18,629 nt of DNA from the NCBI GenBank assembly GCA_032821775.1, contig JAVLRN010000065.1:1-18629 (forward strand). The letters run 5' to 3'. The stretch comes from Sanguinoderma infundibulare (taxonomy: Eukaryota; Basidiomycota; Agaricomycetes; Polyporales; Polyporaceae). This document shows positions 9,361-17,285 of this stretch, piece by piece; positions within the stretch are counted from its first letter, which is position 1, and each line of letters opens with the position of its first letter. The position numbers and the translations under genes are program-made. The notes under the pieces were generated by a model, which was not told the origin of the DNA, did not search any database, and was given only the letters and a program-made list of their open reading frames with translations.

Positions 9361-9613
9361 TTAATAAATAATTTATATACCCCCTTAATTCATAGTTTTA
9401 ATGCCATAAATCTTGAGGGTCAGTACCAATATTAGTTAGAACCTACCAAGACATCACAAAATGTAACAGAATTTACCATTATTTAAAAAATTTTATCTAA
9501 TCTATAAAATAATTTAAATGAGTAGAAAGAATCGAGCCGGAAATTTTTTTATTTTAAATAATTTTAATTAAAAAAACGAGTATCCTGATTCCTCTCTACA
9601 AAATCTAAATAAC
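9361..9613. other. Spacer in the plus-strand island with a long hairpin
   Basis: There is no open frame of note. The 3' half holds the imperfect inverted repeat described at 9523-9598, ending 15 bases before the next start codon. Confidence 0.5.
9523..9598. repeat. 76-nt imperfect hairpin before the third island gene
   Basis: TAGAAAGAATC (9523-9533) pairs with GATTCCTCTCTA (9587-9598) with one bulged C and one mismatch, which would be a G-U pair in minus-strand RNA. CGAGCCGG and CGAGTATCC lie just inside. The overall length resembles a tRNA, but no D-arm or T-arm can be formed. A processing or termination hairpin between the island genes is possible. Confidence 0.5.
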
Positions 9614-9967
9614 ATGGAAACTTTAAATCATAACGATATCCAGGCAATGGGTGTAGGTATAGTATTCGGTGTAATAGGAACTGTAACACTTGGTTCAATA
9701 CTTTATTGGTGGTATAGGGTTACATATAATGCTAATATTGATGGTAATCAATTTTTAGACGGTGATTTAACCATTGATGTATTTAATTACATAAGTCACT
9801 TAGATCCGTTAACACTATTATTATTGATAAATTTAATTTGCTTATTGAATATCTTTATTTTATACCTAAAATTTTTATTGTTTTATAACTTAAATATAAA
9901 AAAAGTTGTGCTTCAAAGAAGTACTGAGAGAATACTATTTAAGATACATAATCATTTCAAGGTTTAA
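9614..9967 (+). CDS. Unassigned small membrane protein, 117 aa, plus-strand island
   Basis: The ATG at 9614 opens METLNHNDIQAMG, followed by a glycine-rich hydrophobic segment (about residues 12-35, GVGIVFGVIGTVTLGSILYW). Next comes an acidic stretch (NIDGNQFLDGDLTID, about 40-55) and a second long hydrophobic segment (about 63-93). The tail is basic, with KKVVLQRSTERILFK. Both membrane segments are clear. The protein matches no respiratory subunit: it lacks the atp8, atp9 and nad4L signatures. It is the last member of the plus-strand group. A phage or plasmid membrane-protein origin would fit the glycine-rich first segment, but that is inference. Confidence 0.68.
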   Translation: METLNHNDIQAMGVGIVFGVIGTVTLGSILYWWYRVTYNANIDGNQFLDGDLTIDVFNYISHLDPLTLLLLINLICLLNIFILYLKFLLFYNLNIKKVVLQRSTERILFKIHNHFKV

Positions 9968-10682
9968 TAACCTTATTTATTACTACTTCTTTAAATATTT
10001 ACGTAATTACTAATTTAGTCGCCTAATTATTAGTTTTAATTAAGTTACCCTTAATTACCCCATTTTTAATAAAATTAGTGTAACAAAATTAGAAACAAGA
10101 TAACCAAATTTTAATCTATATTTTTAAATATTGTAAATATATAGTTTCAATTGGGTTAGTTATATTAAATTATCAACATTAAAAAATATTACTAAGTAAA
10201 TCATTATTAAAACCAATTACATTAATTATAAGTATAATTTACAAAAAAATGAATAAGGATTTTATATAAAGGTTTATACTTTAATCTTTAAAGATTGTTA
10301 AAAAAAAAAAATAGACCTTTTATTTTGATAAGCAATAATCATAATTAAAGGGGAAATATAGTTATTATAGTTATAAATAAATATTATTTATACAAATAAA
10401 TTTTAGATACATATTAAAATGTTATAGCTAGATTAATGCATAATTCTGGTCTAGATATAAATATGACCAATTATTACCAAAAAACGGTTTAAATAGTTCT
10501 AATATTCGCATATTAGAACTATTTATTGAAGCGACTATTTGGAAATTAATAGAAACAGACCAACCTATTAGGTTTTTTGCACTTTTTGGTATTGAAACCT
10601 AAAAAGAACCAACCCCATCTGTTAAACCCGTAATTGTCCAAGGCTTTAATAAAGTTACTTTTCTCATTATATAAGGATTATC
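9968..10682. other. AT-rich spacer between the plus-strand island and atp6
   Basis: No gene is recognised. It holds a strong hairpin (10491-10524) and the 15-bp motif TATAAAGGTTTATAC at 10265-10279, also found at 3727-3741 inside the rnl-2500 intron. The plus-strand island and minus-strand atp6 converge on this spacer, so 3' ends or processing sites of both transcripts are expected here. Confidence 0.6.
10491..10524 (-). promoter_or_regulatory. Perfect 15-bp hairpin with a GNRA-type loop downstream of atp6
   Basis: AAATAGTTCTAATAT and ATATTAGAACTATTT are exact reverse complements around the four bases TCGC. In minus-strand RNA the loop is GCGA, a GNRA tetraloop, which stabilises RNA hairpins. 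It sits about 160 nt past the atp6 stop. A role as a 3'-end or processing element, or as a mobile palindrome, is inferred. Confidence 0.75.
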
Positions 10683-11464
10683 TTAATGTAGTTCAATAGC
10701 ATCTTTAATGTATGATATAGTCAACAATGTGAATACATAAGCTTGTATTAAAGACACTGCTAATTCTAAACCACATAATAGCTAAAAAAAACAGTAAATG
10801 GTATTATAGTAAGTACCGCTACAATAGGCCCACTAAGGAATAATTATATAGGAAAGTAGATAATATTTTCATTAAAGTATGTCCTGCACACATATTTGCG
10901 AATAATCTTATACCTAATGAAAGTGCTCTTGCTAAATAAGATACAAATTCGATAAGTACTAATAAAGGAACTAAGGCTAGAGGGCAACCAGATGGTACAA
11001 AAAATGAAAAGAAGTGTAATTTATGAATACTTAAACCTAAAATAGTTACTGCAATTAAAATAGTGAAAGAGAAACCAATACTTACTACAATAGAAGTAGT
11101 AATAGTAAATGAATAAGGTATATTACCAGTTAAATTTGCTATTAAGATGAAGAAGAAGATTGAATAAATAAATGGTAAGTATACTTCTTTTCCTAATTGT
11201 TCTCGTTACCATTTGAATGGATACTGGCATATAAACTTGTCTAAAAACAATTGACCATTTACTTGGTATTAATTTAACTTCATTATTACCAGCATAATGT
11301 ATTCCAACTATTAAGAATAAAACTAATAAAGAATATAACCCTAAATTTAGTTAATGTTATATTTAAATATACCTAATATCGGAGCATTTATTCCTATTAA
11401 ATATAGTAACTTCAAATTGTTCTAATGGTGAATTTACCATTATAAAGTTTGTACTTAATAACAT
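10683..11464 (-). pseudogene. atp6: ATP synthase subunit a, recognisable throughout but with many frame breaks
   Basis: Subunit a forms the proton half-channels of the F0 sector. From ATG 11464 the frames together give NSPLEQFEVT, NAPILG, LYSLLVLFLIVG, HYAGNNEVKLIPSKWSIV, GKEVYLPFIYS, FFFILIANLTGNIPYSFTIT, KLHFFSFFVPSGCPLALVP and EFVSYLARALSLGIRLFANM. Next come CAGHTLMKILSTF, ELAVSLIQAYVFTLLTISY and IKDAIELH, with the stop at 10683-10685. The essential Arg of the proton path is present in SLGIRLFANM. One uninterrupted stretch runs from about 11193 to 10842. On either side at least six one-base breaks occur (near 11395, 11362, 11340, 11245, 11205, 10845, 10790 and 10768). The 782-nt span matches a normal atp6 of about 260 aa. 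Since the gene is essential, low-quality sequence is likelier than a pseudogene, unless another copy exists elsewhere. Confidence 0.93.
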
Positions 11465-11811
11465 AATTTGTATTTGTTTATCATTTTTTTGTTTGAATAT
11501 TTTTTTTTAAAATAAAGTAGATAATTATAAATATAATATGTTTATAGTATAATTATTAAGTTTAATTATATAATACTTTATAAAAAGATTAAACTTTACT
11601 AAGAAAAGATTTAATGGAAAGATACTTTTATGTTAAATAAATAACAAAATATTTTTTTTCCGTAATAAATTTTTAATTTTTTAAATTTTTAATTTTTTTA
11701 ATGAATGGTAAAATTAACAATTAGAAAAAGGTTAGAAGCTTTAAAGAAAATTTTATTTTTTTTTTTATAACCTTTCCACCTTCTATACAACTTCATTTAC
11801 TTTTTAAATAT
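11465..11811. other. AT-rich spacer upstream of atp6
   Basis: No coding or RNA gene is seen. It consists of A and T runs, including long poly-T stretches near 11650 and 11755. It would hold the atp6 leader on the minus strand. No consensus promoter could be confirmed. Confidence 0.5.
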
Positions 11812-12000
11812 ATGTTAGCTCCTTTAAATATGGAAAACTTGAAAAATACTTCAAATAATGGTTCAAATCCGATAAGGTTAACAAAAATATTACCAAAATT
11901 TAATCTAGAAGAAAAGGTAAGAATAGTTTATAAATTGTCTGAATATTTATTTAGTGTATGTCTTTATATTGTAAAATTTATTTATTTATTTTTTTTTTAG
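11812..12000 (+). CDS. Possible small unassigned protein, 62 aa
   Basis: ATG 11812 to TAG 12000 on the plus strand. The first half is hydrophilic (NLKNTSNNGSNPIRLTKIL, then LPKFNLEEKVRIVY). The second half is one hydrophobic stretch ending in a poly-Phe run from a T homopolymer. It ends two bases before the 3' end of the minus-strand tRNA-Met, and nothing on the minus strand covers it. It could be a small membrane protein or a remnant, or chance. Weak call. Confidence 0.3.
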   Translation: MLAPLNMENLKNTSNNGSNPIRLTKILPKFNLEEKVRIVYKLSEYLFSVCLYIVKFIYLFFF

Positions 12001-12002
12001 GA

Positions 12003-12076
12003 AGCCGATAAAAAGGGTTGAACTTTTATCTTATCGTCATGAATGATAGGTTTTAACCAGTTAAACTATATCAGCT
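12003..12076 (-). tRNA. trnM: tRNA-Met (CAT)
   Basis: A cloverleaf forms with acceptor stem AGCTGAT / ATCGGCT, D-arm TAGTTTAACTGGTTAAAA, anticodon loop TTCATGA (anticodon CAT) and a T-arm containing GTTCAAC. There is a C-A mismatch in the anticodon stem. It stands alone, 390 bp from the main cluster. A second CAT tRNA lies at 12790, so one is probably the initiator; this sequence does not decide which. Confidence 0.85.
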
Positions 12077-12468
12077 TTAATTTTTTAAAATTAAAAAAAA
12101 TCTAAATTTTAGATAGGGGAAGAGGTTAGATAGGCGGTTAGATAATTATAAGAATATTTTTGTAAGAACTGAATTTACTATAAAAAATTCATAAGTATAT
12201 ATAGGTCATCATATTACACATTAAATTAAAAAAATAAACAAACTAAAGTGTTAGAACTGATACTGATAATTTGTATGTAAATTTACTGTTTTTTGAAAAA
12301 GAAAACTTCTTTATTTATACCATACCTTAAGATATCTATTATAATTAATTATACTTATAACCTTACTAAATTAAATAATTTAATCCCAGGTTTAATTATC
12401 CTAACTCTCTTTTAAATAGAAATTTAATAAAAATAAATTTATCTATGATATAATAGACAAATTTAAAG
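12077..12468. other. Spacer between tRNA-Met and the tRNA cluster
   Basis: AT-rich and without recognisable genes on either strand. A short purine-rich patch (GGGGAAGAGGTTAGATAGG, from 12116) stands out from the A/T background but has no assigned role. Confidence 0.5.
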
Positions 12469-12541
12469 GGTAAAATCAGAGACTTGAACTCTGAACAGCG
12501 TCGCCACAAGACGTTATTTTGCCAATTAAACTAATATTACC
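12469..12541 (-). tRNA. trnH: tRNA-His (GTG)
   Basis: A 73-nt cloverleaf with anticodon stem CGTC / GACG around loop TTGTGGC, anticodon GTG. The T-arm is CAGAG TTCAAGT CTCTG. The acceptor GGTAATA / TTTTACC has one weak pair. It is the 3'-most gene of the nine-gene cluster on the transcribed strand. Confidence 0.92.
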
Positions 12542-12624
12542 TCTTTTACTTATTTTTTATAAAAAGTAAAATGTTATTGTTATTTTAATAATAAGTAATT
12601 ATTAATTAATTATTTGATTTGATC

Positions 12625-12710
12625 GGGCACTGTGAGATTCGAACTCACGACTTTTTCAGAAGTTCTTATTTTCAAGATAAGCGCCATAAACCAGACTCGA
12701 CCAAATGCCC
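12625..12710 (-). tRNA. trnS: tRNA-Ser (TGA)
   Basis: An 86-nt tRNA with acceptor GGGCAT, anticodon stem CTTAT / ATAAG around loop CTTGAAA (anticodon TGA), and a long variable arm (about 15 nt, AACTTCTGAAAAAGT), the mark of a class II tRNA. The T-arm is GTGAG TTCGAAT CTCAC. Confidence 0.94.
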
Positions 12711-12789
12711 TTTAAAGAAAATATACTGATACACTAAAAAGAAGTAAAAAAAAATATTATATTATTTTAAATAAAACATATAATGAAAT

Positions 12790-12862
12790 AAGACCGAAGG
12801 GAATTGAACCCTTATAAGATCCATTATGAGCGAATTGCATTAACCTATTATGCTACAGTCTT
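12790..12862 (-). tRNA. trnM: tRNA-Met (CAT), second copy
   Basis: A 73-nt cloverleaf. Acceptor AAGACTG / CGGTCTT, anticodon loop CTCATAA (CAT) on stem ATTCG / TGGAT, T-arm AAGGG TTCAATT CCCTT. It differs throughout from the 12003 tRNA-Met, so it is not a duplicate. A CAT anticodon could also mark an isoleucine tRNA modified at C34; Met is the default reading. Confidence 0.9.
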
Positions 12863-12891
12863 AATAATGAAAAAAATAATTTTTTTAAATT

Positions 12892-12973
12892 GAGCAGTAA
12901 AGGAATCGAACCTTTTACGGTATAAACCAATTTTTTTACAGAAAACCACCATTACCAATCGGATCACCTGCCC
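12892..12973 (-). tRNA. trnY: tRNA-Tyr (GTA)
   Basis: An 82-nt tRNA with anticodon loop CTGTAAA (GTA) on a T4/A4 stem, and a variable arm with TTGGTTTATACCG, as in class II Tyr tRNAs of fungal mitochondria. The T-arm is AAAGG TTCGATT CCTTT. The last acceptor pair (G-A) is mismatched. Confidence 0.92.
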
Positions 12974-13061
12974 CAAAAAAAAAATCTTATAAAATAAAAC
13001 AAATAATTAATTTATGTTTACTATTTAAATAAAGTTATTATTTTAATAGTTTTTATAGGAT

Positions 13062-13133
13062 GAAAACACTTGGGATCGAACCAAGACCATTCTCCTTAAA
13101 AGGGAGACACTCAACCAATCGAGTTCTGTTTCC
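13062..13133 (-). tRNA. trnK: tRNA-Lys (TTT)
   Basis: A 72-nt cloverleaf. Acceptor GGAAACA / TGTTTTC, anticodon stem TCTCC / GGAGA around CTTTTAA (anticodon TTT), T-arm CTTGG TTCGATC CCAAG. Confidence 0.95.
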
Positions 13134-13200
13134 TAATAAAATTTATTTTTGTTTTCTCTTAGGAAATAAATTGATTCATTCTCGTAGAATGAATACATAC

Positions 13201-13273
13201 TGAGTTGACCAGATTCGAACTGATATAAGCCACCACCAAAAAATGGTGTTTTCCCAAATTAAACTACAACTCA
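13201..13273 (-). tRNA. trnQ: tRNA-Gln (TTG)
   Basis: Acceptor TGAGTTG / CAACTCA is fully paired. Counting from the D-stem (GTTT / AAAC), the anticodon stem is CCATT / GGTGG around TTTTGGT, giving anticodon TTG. The T-arm is ATCAG TTCGAAT CTGGT. Alternative pairings around the T-run are possible, but only this one fits the standard spacing. It is only two bases from tRNA-Thr. Confidence 0.88.
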
Positions 13274-13275
13274 TA

Positions 13276-13349
13276 AGCCAAAAACAGGAATTGAACCAGT
13301 ATTAGATTCTTACAAGGGATCCGTTTTAACCATTTAAACTATTTTGGCT
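13276..13349 (-). tRNA. trnT: tRNA-Thr (TGT)
   Basis: A 74-nt tRNA. Acceptor AGCCAAA / TTTGGCT is perfectly paired. The anticodon loop CTTGTAA (TGT) has one C-A mismatch in its stem. The T-arm contains GGTTCAATTCC. Confidence 0.9.
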
Positions 13350-13388
13350 AACTTATTTTTATAAAATTTAATTAAAAAAAGATATAGT

Positions 13389-13459
13389 GCCTCAGGAGAG
13401 AATTGAACTCACTTCTTTAATGCTTCAAATTAACGCTTTTACCATTAAGCAACTGAAGC
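13389..13459 (-). tRNA. trnF: tRNA-Phe (GAA)
   Basis: A 71-nt tRNA. D-stem GCTT / AAGC, anticodon stem TTAAT / ATTAA around TTGAAGC (anticodon GAA), acceptor GCTTCAG / CTGAGGC, T-arm with GAGTTCAATTCTC. Confidence 0.94.
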
Positions 13460-13510
13460 TAACTATTATTAGTTTTATATTTAACTATTAAATTTTATTA
13501 TAGTTTATAT

Positions 13511-13581
13511 GGAGAGAGATAGACTTGAACTATCATGCTTGTAATGCAACTACAATCGATTACCAATTATCGGATATCCCC
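13511..13581 (-). tRNA. trnA: tRNA-Ala (TGC)
   Basis: A 71-nt tRNA. Anticodon stem TTGTA / TACAA around GTTGCAT (anticodon TGC), T-arm GATAG TTCAAGT CTATC, acceptor GGGGATA with one mismatch. It is the first tRNA of the cluster on the transcribed strand, downstream of nad4. Confidence 0.92.
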
Positions 13582-14260
13582 TTTAATAATTTTTTTTTTA
13601 TTTTAAAAATAAATACTCTTTTACAATTATATTTTATCAGACTTTATTTTTTAGTGGTTATTTAAGTATTTCATTTATGTCTAATAATACATAACTTCTC
13701 CCCACCATTTTTTTAACTATTTATTTAAATTGTAAAATGAAGATGTTATTTGTTGAATTTTTCTTTTCTCTACAATATATTTCACGTTATGATTTTAATT
13801 GTTTGAATCCAAATTAATTATTTTCACTTCTTGTTTTTTCTAAAAATTAATAACTATTATCTTTAATTCCAGATAATTCTTATAAAAATAACAAGATAAT
13901 TATAATTTTTATTTTAGTATTTTAGTTTATTGAATCCTTATTTTTTAAAAATTAGAAGAGGCTAGAAAATTAATTGAATTGTAGTAGATTCTTTTAAATA
14001 AAGGGCTTGATATATAAATGTTAATAAATAGTTTTATAAAATATTGGAGAAAGAAGCAAATAAATTAATATAATAATTTTTCTATGAATAAAAATTGGGT
14101 ATTTTTTGGTGAGAGTAATTAAAGTTACGTGATTTATATATGATGACTTTCTATGGAATTTATAAGTATACCTATCTTATATAAATTTATAATGGGGGGT
14201 AAAATTTATACTATCGAAATATCAAATTAATCAATTTCTTATATTAAGAATAATAAATTA
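13582..14260. other. AT-rich spacer between nad4 and the tRNA cluster
   Basis: No gene is recognisable on either strand. The one notable element is a 31-bp exact copy of an internal rnl segment at 13667-13697. The rest is A/T-rich with scattered homopolymers. Confidence 0.6.
13667..13697. repeat. 31-bp direct repeat, copy in the nad4-tRNA spacer
   Basis: An exact copy of 7063-7093 in the same orientation, 6.6 kb away. Recombination between the two would excise a circle carrying the rest of rnl's 5' end, the plus-strand island, atp6 and the tRNAs. A short rnl-derived duplication is the simplest reading. Confidence 0.95.
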
Positions 14261-14410
14261 TTACATTAAATATAAATATAAATATAATAATATTCCAAAT
14301 AGTAATCCGATTATATAAGCAAAAAGTTTTTTAAAATCATTATCTAAAAATAATCGTTTAACATCATCATCTAATGATGCTATATATACTTTATATTCAA
14401 ATAGTTTATG
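14261..14410 (-). other. Open frame continuing past the nad4 stop, shifted by one base
   Basis: Directly after the nad4 stop the next frame reads HKLFEYKVYIASLDDDVKR, LFLDNDFKKLFAYIIG and a hydrophobic end LLFGILLYLYLYLM, stopping at 14261-14263. It overlaps the nad4 stop codon and has no start codon of its own. If one T near 14411-14412 is extra, it joins the nad4 extension. Whether it is translated is unknown. Confidence 0.4.
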
Positions 14411-15565
14411 AATATAAATAGGGAGGTATGAGGGAAGAGTAATTTTTTTTTGAAACGAATAATAGTAATATAATTAAATCTAATATTAGATATATTATAT
14501 ATATTAAAATTAATATTAAATGGTAATATAACATTGTTTTAAGTGGAATAAAATATTGCATGATCACAGTTGTTAAAATAACAAGGAAAAGAAAGATATA
14601 ATATTTAGTATCATAGATATTATCATTATTATCATTATTTTTATTAGATGTACTTAAAAATCTAGAGTTCAAACTAACTTTATTTTTAAATTTAGAATCT
14701 AAGATCGTATTATGATCTATTTTTAATATTAAGGGGGTAATAGAAATATTGTATAATAAAGAACTTACTGATAAATGTAAAGAATCTAATATAACATTAG
14801 GGAAAATACCTAATAATATAGTAGGTATTAATAAAGCTATTAGTAAATTAAATTCCAATCTAGTAATATCTTGTACTGGTTTTAAGTGAGGAGAATATAA
14901 TCCGTAAGATAATCTATTATAAAGATAAATAGAATAACAAGCAGATAATACAATTCCAGTAGCTCCTAAAGCTGCTATAATAGGGCTATGATTCCAAATA
15001 CCAATTAAAGATAATTGTTCACCCAGGAAATTTAAAGATAAAGGTATACCAGTATTAGCTAAAGTAAATATAAAGAATAGAATAGTGAATACAGGCATAT
15101 AAGTTACCAGACCTCTCATATAGTGAATAATTCTAGTTCCTGTTCTTTCATAGATAATACCACCTACACAAATAAATAATGCTGGGGAAACAAAACCATG
15201 TGCTAAAGATAATAAAATAGCACCTTCAATACCTTGAATACAATTAGAAAATAAACCAAGAGTAACAACACTCATATGAGCAATACTTGAGTAAGCAATT
15301 AAAGATTTAGTATCCTGTTGGACTATAGTAGCTAAAGAAGAATAAATTAAAGTAACTACAGCAATAGTTTGAATTAAAGGACCAAAGTAGTGAGAAGCAT
15401 CAGGCAATAAGTTAATTAGAACTCTTAAAAACCCATAAGTAGAGAATTTTAATATAGTTCCAGCTAATAAAATAGATCCAGCTAAAGGACTATCAGCATG
15501 AGCTCTATATAACCAACCTGTTAAAGGCCATAATGGTGTTTTTACTGCAAAAGCTAAGAAAAATG
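14406..15565 (-). CDS. nad4: NADH dehydrogenase subunit 4, exon 2, with an unusual C-terminal extension
   Basis: This is the proton-pumping antiporter-like subunit of complex I. The exon opens with SFFLAFAVKTPLWPLTGWL (residues about 212-230), where the Lys of AVKTP is the conserved channel lysine. It continues with YRAHADSPLAGSILLAG, LPDASHYFGPLIQT, QQDTKSLIAYSSIAHMS, LSLAHGFVSPALFICVGG and GIFPNVILDSLHLSVSSLLY. Subunit 4 usually ends about there. Here some 110 further residues follow: an Asn-rich linker (NKNNDNNDNIYD), two or three hydrophobic stretches and a stop at 14406. The exon starts at C 15565, directly after the intron's terminal G, and restores the phase of exon 1. With exon 1 the protein is about 597 aa, against about 480-500 usual. 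Confidence 0.95.
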
Positions 15566-16651
15566 CTCAGGGTTAGGCCTTCTATCATTTCAGATACAGC
15601 TGGCTTATCTTCTCAATATGAATACAATTGTATACTGTCCTGAGGACATGGTATTCATATCTTATTTAGGTGTTAAACTAAAATCCGTCACCGGTGAACC
15701 GGACCATTTCTTCTAATCTCATATAACAATTTTATTGTTACTTAGATGATCATGTGGCGTTTGGCCTCTACGCTTTTACAATGATAGTTTCCAGTCATTG
15801 ACTTAGTTCGACGATATTCTTAAAGTAATTACTTATTCTCACTTTAAGAGGTCTCTCGAGTTTGCCACTCAGAAATAATTCATAGTAATAAAATCATTGT
15901 TCTTTAAATTTATTTGGAGTCTACACCTATTTTATACATCATACTACTACACATATATGGTAATATTAAAGGTCTAAGTTTTTCCATAGATTTACTTGAA
16001 ATATAAATAGTAGGTTTATTTCTTTGCATATGTATACTACATTTTAAGTTAAATTTATGTATTAATATACTTATAATAAATACACACTCTTGAATAGTAA
16101 ATGATTGAGTTTGGAGAGTCAGACCTTTGTTAACTTTAGTACCATCTCCCATAATCCAATGGGCTAATGCTTCATAAGTTAACATATTATATAAATCTAA
16201 AGGCACTACTTTTTTCCCTTCTTGGTAAAACATATATTATACCATTCGGTAAAACAAGGATAAACTCTAGTAGCAAACATGAAACAGGTAAAAATTTTAC
16301 CGTTAAGATATGTTTTAGTTATTGTAGGTAGTGATCTACAGTAATGAGATAGTTTAGTATAAACTAGCCAAAGATATTCAAAATTAGTTTGTTTTAAGGC
16401 CAATAAAGTTTTACCAGATTTATTTTTATATAACCAACCATCTGACAAAAGAACTCCCAATATAATAGAATGTAAATGAACTGGAATTTGACACATTCCT
16501 CTAAGTTTTGACGTAAAACCTTTATAATTTAAGGTAGAGCCCATAGAAGTGGGAGACGAATAAACTACTAAACTTTTACATTCTCTCCCAGTATTTAAAG
16601 TGCTATTACTTGAATGAATTAATCTGTTGGTCATGTCTTTATTGCTGAAGT
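15566..16651 (-). mobile_element. Group I intron in nad4
   Basis: The insert separates ILWLSL from SFFLAFAVKTP. The upstream exon ends in U (16652) and the insert ends in G (15566), as expected for group I, and joining the exons there keeps phase (634 + 1160 nt). The non-coding 3' part (15566-15909) is richer in G and C than its surroundings and holds core-like blocks (GTCAATGACTGGAAACT at about 15790-15806, GGTCCGGTTCACCGGTGACG at about 15690-15709). The intron is 1086 nt and carries one LAGLIDADG gene. Confidence 0.9.
15910..16651 (-). pseudogene. LAGLIDADG homing endonuclease of the nad4 intron, in frame with exon 1, one frame break
   Basis: The exon 1 frame runs straight into the intron and encodes the nuclease. 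This is the common fungal arrangement in which the enzyme is made as an extension of the upstream exon and then released. An intron-specific leader (SNKDMTNRLIHSSNS) precedes the first motif, SIILGVLLSDGWLYKNKSG. The frame breaks near 16226-16231, within FTEWYN. Removing an AT from TATAATATATG, or adding one base, continues as MFYQEGKKVVPLDLYNMLT and ALAHWIMGDGTKVNKG, the second motif. Then come TLQTQSFTIQECVFI and the conserved C-terminus MCSSMMYKIGV, ending at 15910. The two pieces are therefore one gene with all typical parts. Confidence 0.9.
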
Positions 16652-17285
16652 AGAGTGACAACCACAATATTTTTTGACTTTCTAAACTTATTTCATTTAA
16701 TGATATAAATTGGAAATCTGTAGAACCTACATAACTATAAATTTGTAATATAGCTAATAACATAAATAAAGATCCAGCTAAAGTATATAAAAAGAATAAT
16801 AAAGCACTTCTTATTCTATTTACACCTGAACCATATACTATAATTATGATAAATAATATAGGTAAAACACTTTCAAAAAAGATATAGAATAAGAATAAAT
16901 CTAATACAACAAATAATGCAATTTGTAATGTTTCTAAAATTAAAAATGAAATTAAAAAGTATTTAACATTTTGATAAATATTTTTATAATTTGATAATAA
17001 TGCAATAGGTGTTATAAATGTAGTTAATAATACATAATATAATGATATTCCATCTATTCCTATATTAAAATGACAAAAACTTAACTCATTAAATTCTAAT
17101 ATAAATTGATATCCACTTATATTTGAATCAAATTGAATCCATAATAATATAGAAATGAATAGATTGATTAAAGATGTTGATAAAGCTATTACTTTCATTC
17201 TCCCTTCATTTTTAGGATTGTTTTCAGGAATGAATAATAATAACAGAGACCCGATTAAAGGTACAAGTAATAATGATATAAGCAT
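16652..17285 (-). CDS. nad4: NADH dehydrogenase subunit 4, exon 1
   Basis: ATG 17285 opens MLISLLLVPLIGSLLLLFIP, a typical subunit 4 start and first membrane helix. Further landmarks are HFNIGIDGISLYYVLLTTFI (about 72-91), the conserved FYIFFESVLPILFIIIIVYG with the channel glutamate at about residue 138, RIRSALLFFLYTLAGSLFM, and the exon end at SQKILWLSL. The last complete codon is followed by a single T, joined to CA of exon 2 to make Ser. No frame breaks. Upstream is AT-rich spacer with no ribosome-binding signal, as usual in fungal mitochondria. Confidence 0.97.

Noticed and set aside
9523..9598. A tRNA gene in the island spacer
   Set aside because: The length and outer stem resemble a tRNA, but no D-arm, anticodon stem or T-arm can be formed on either strand.
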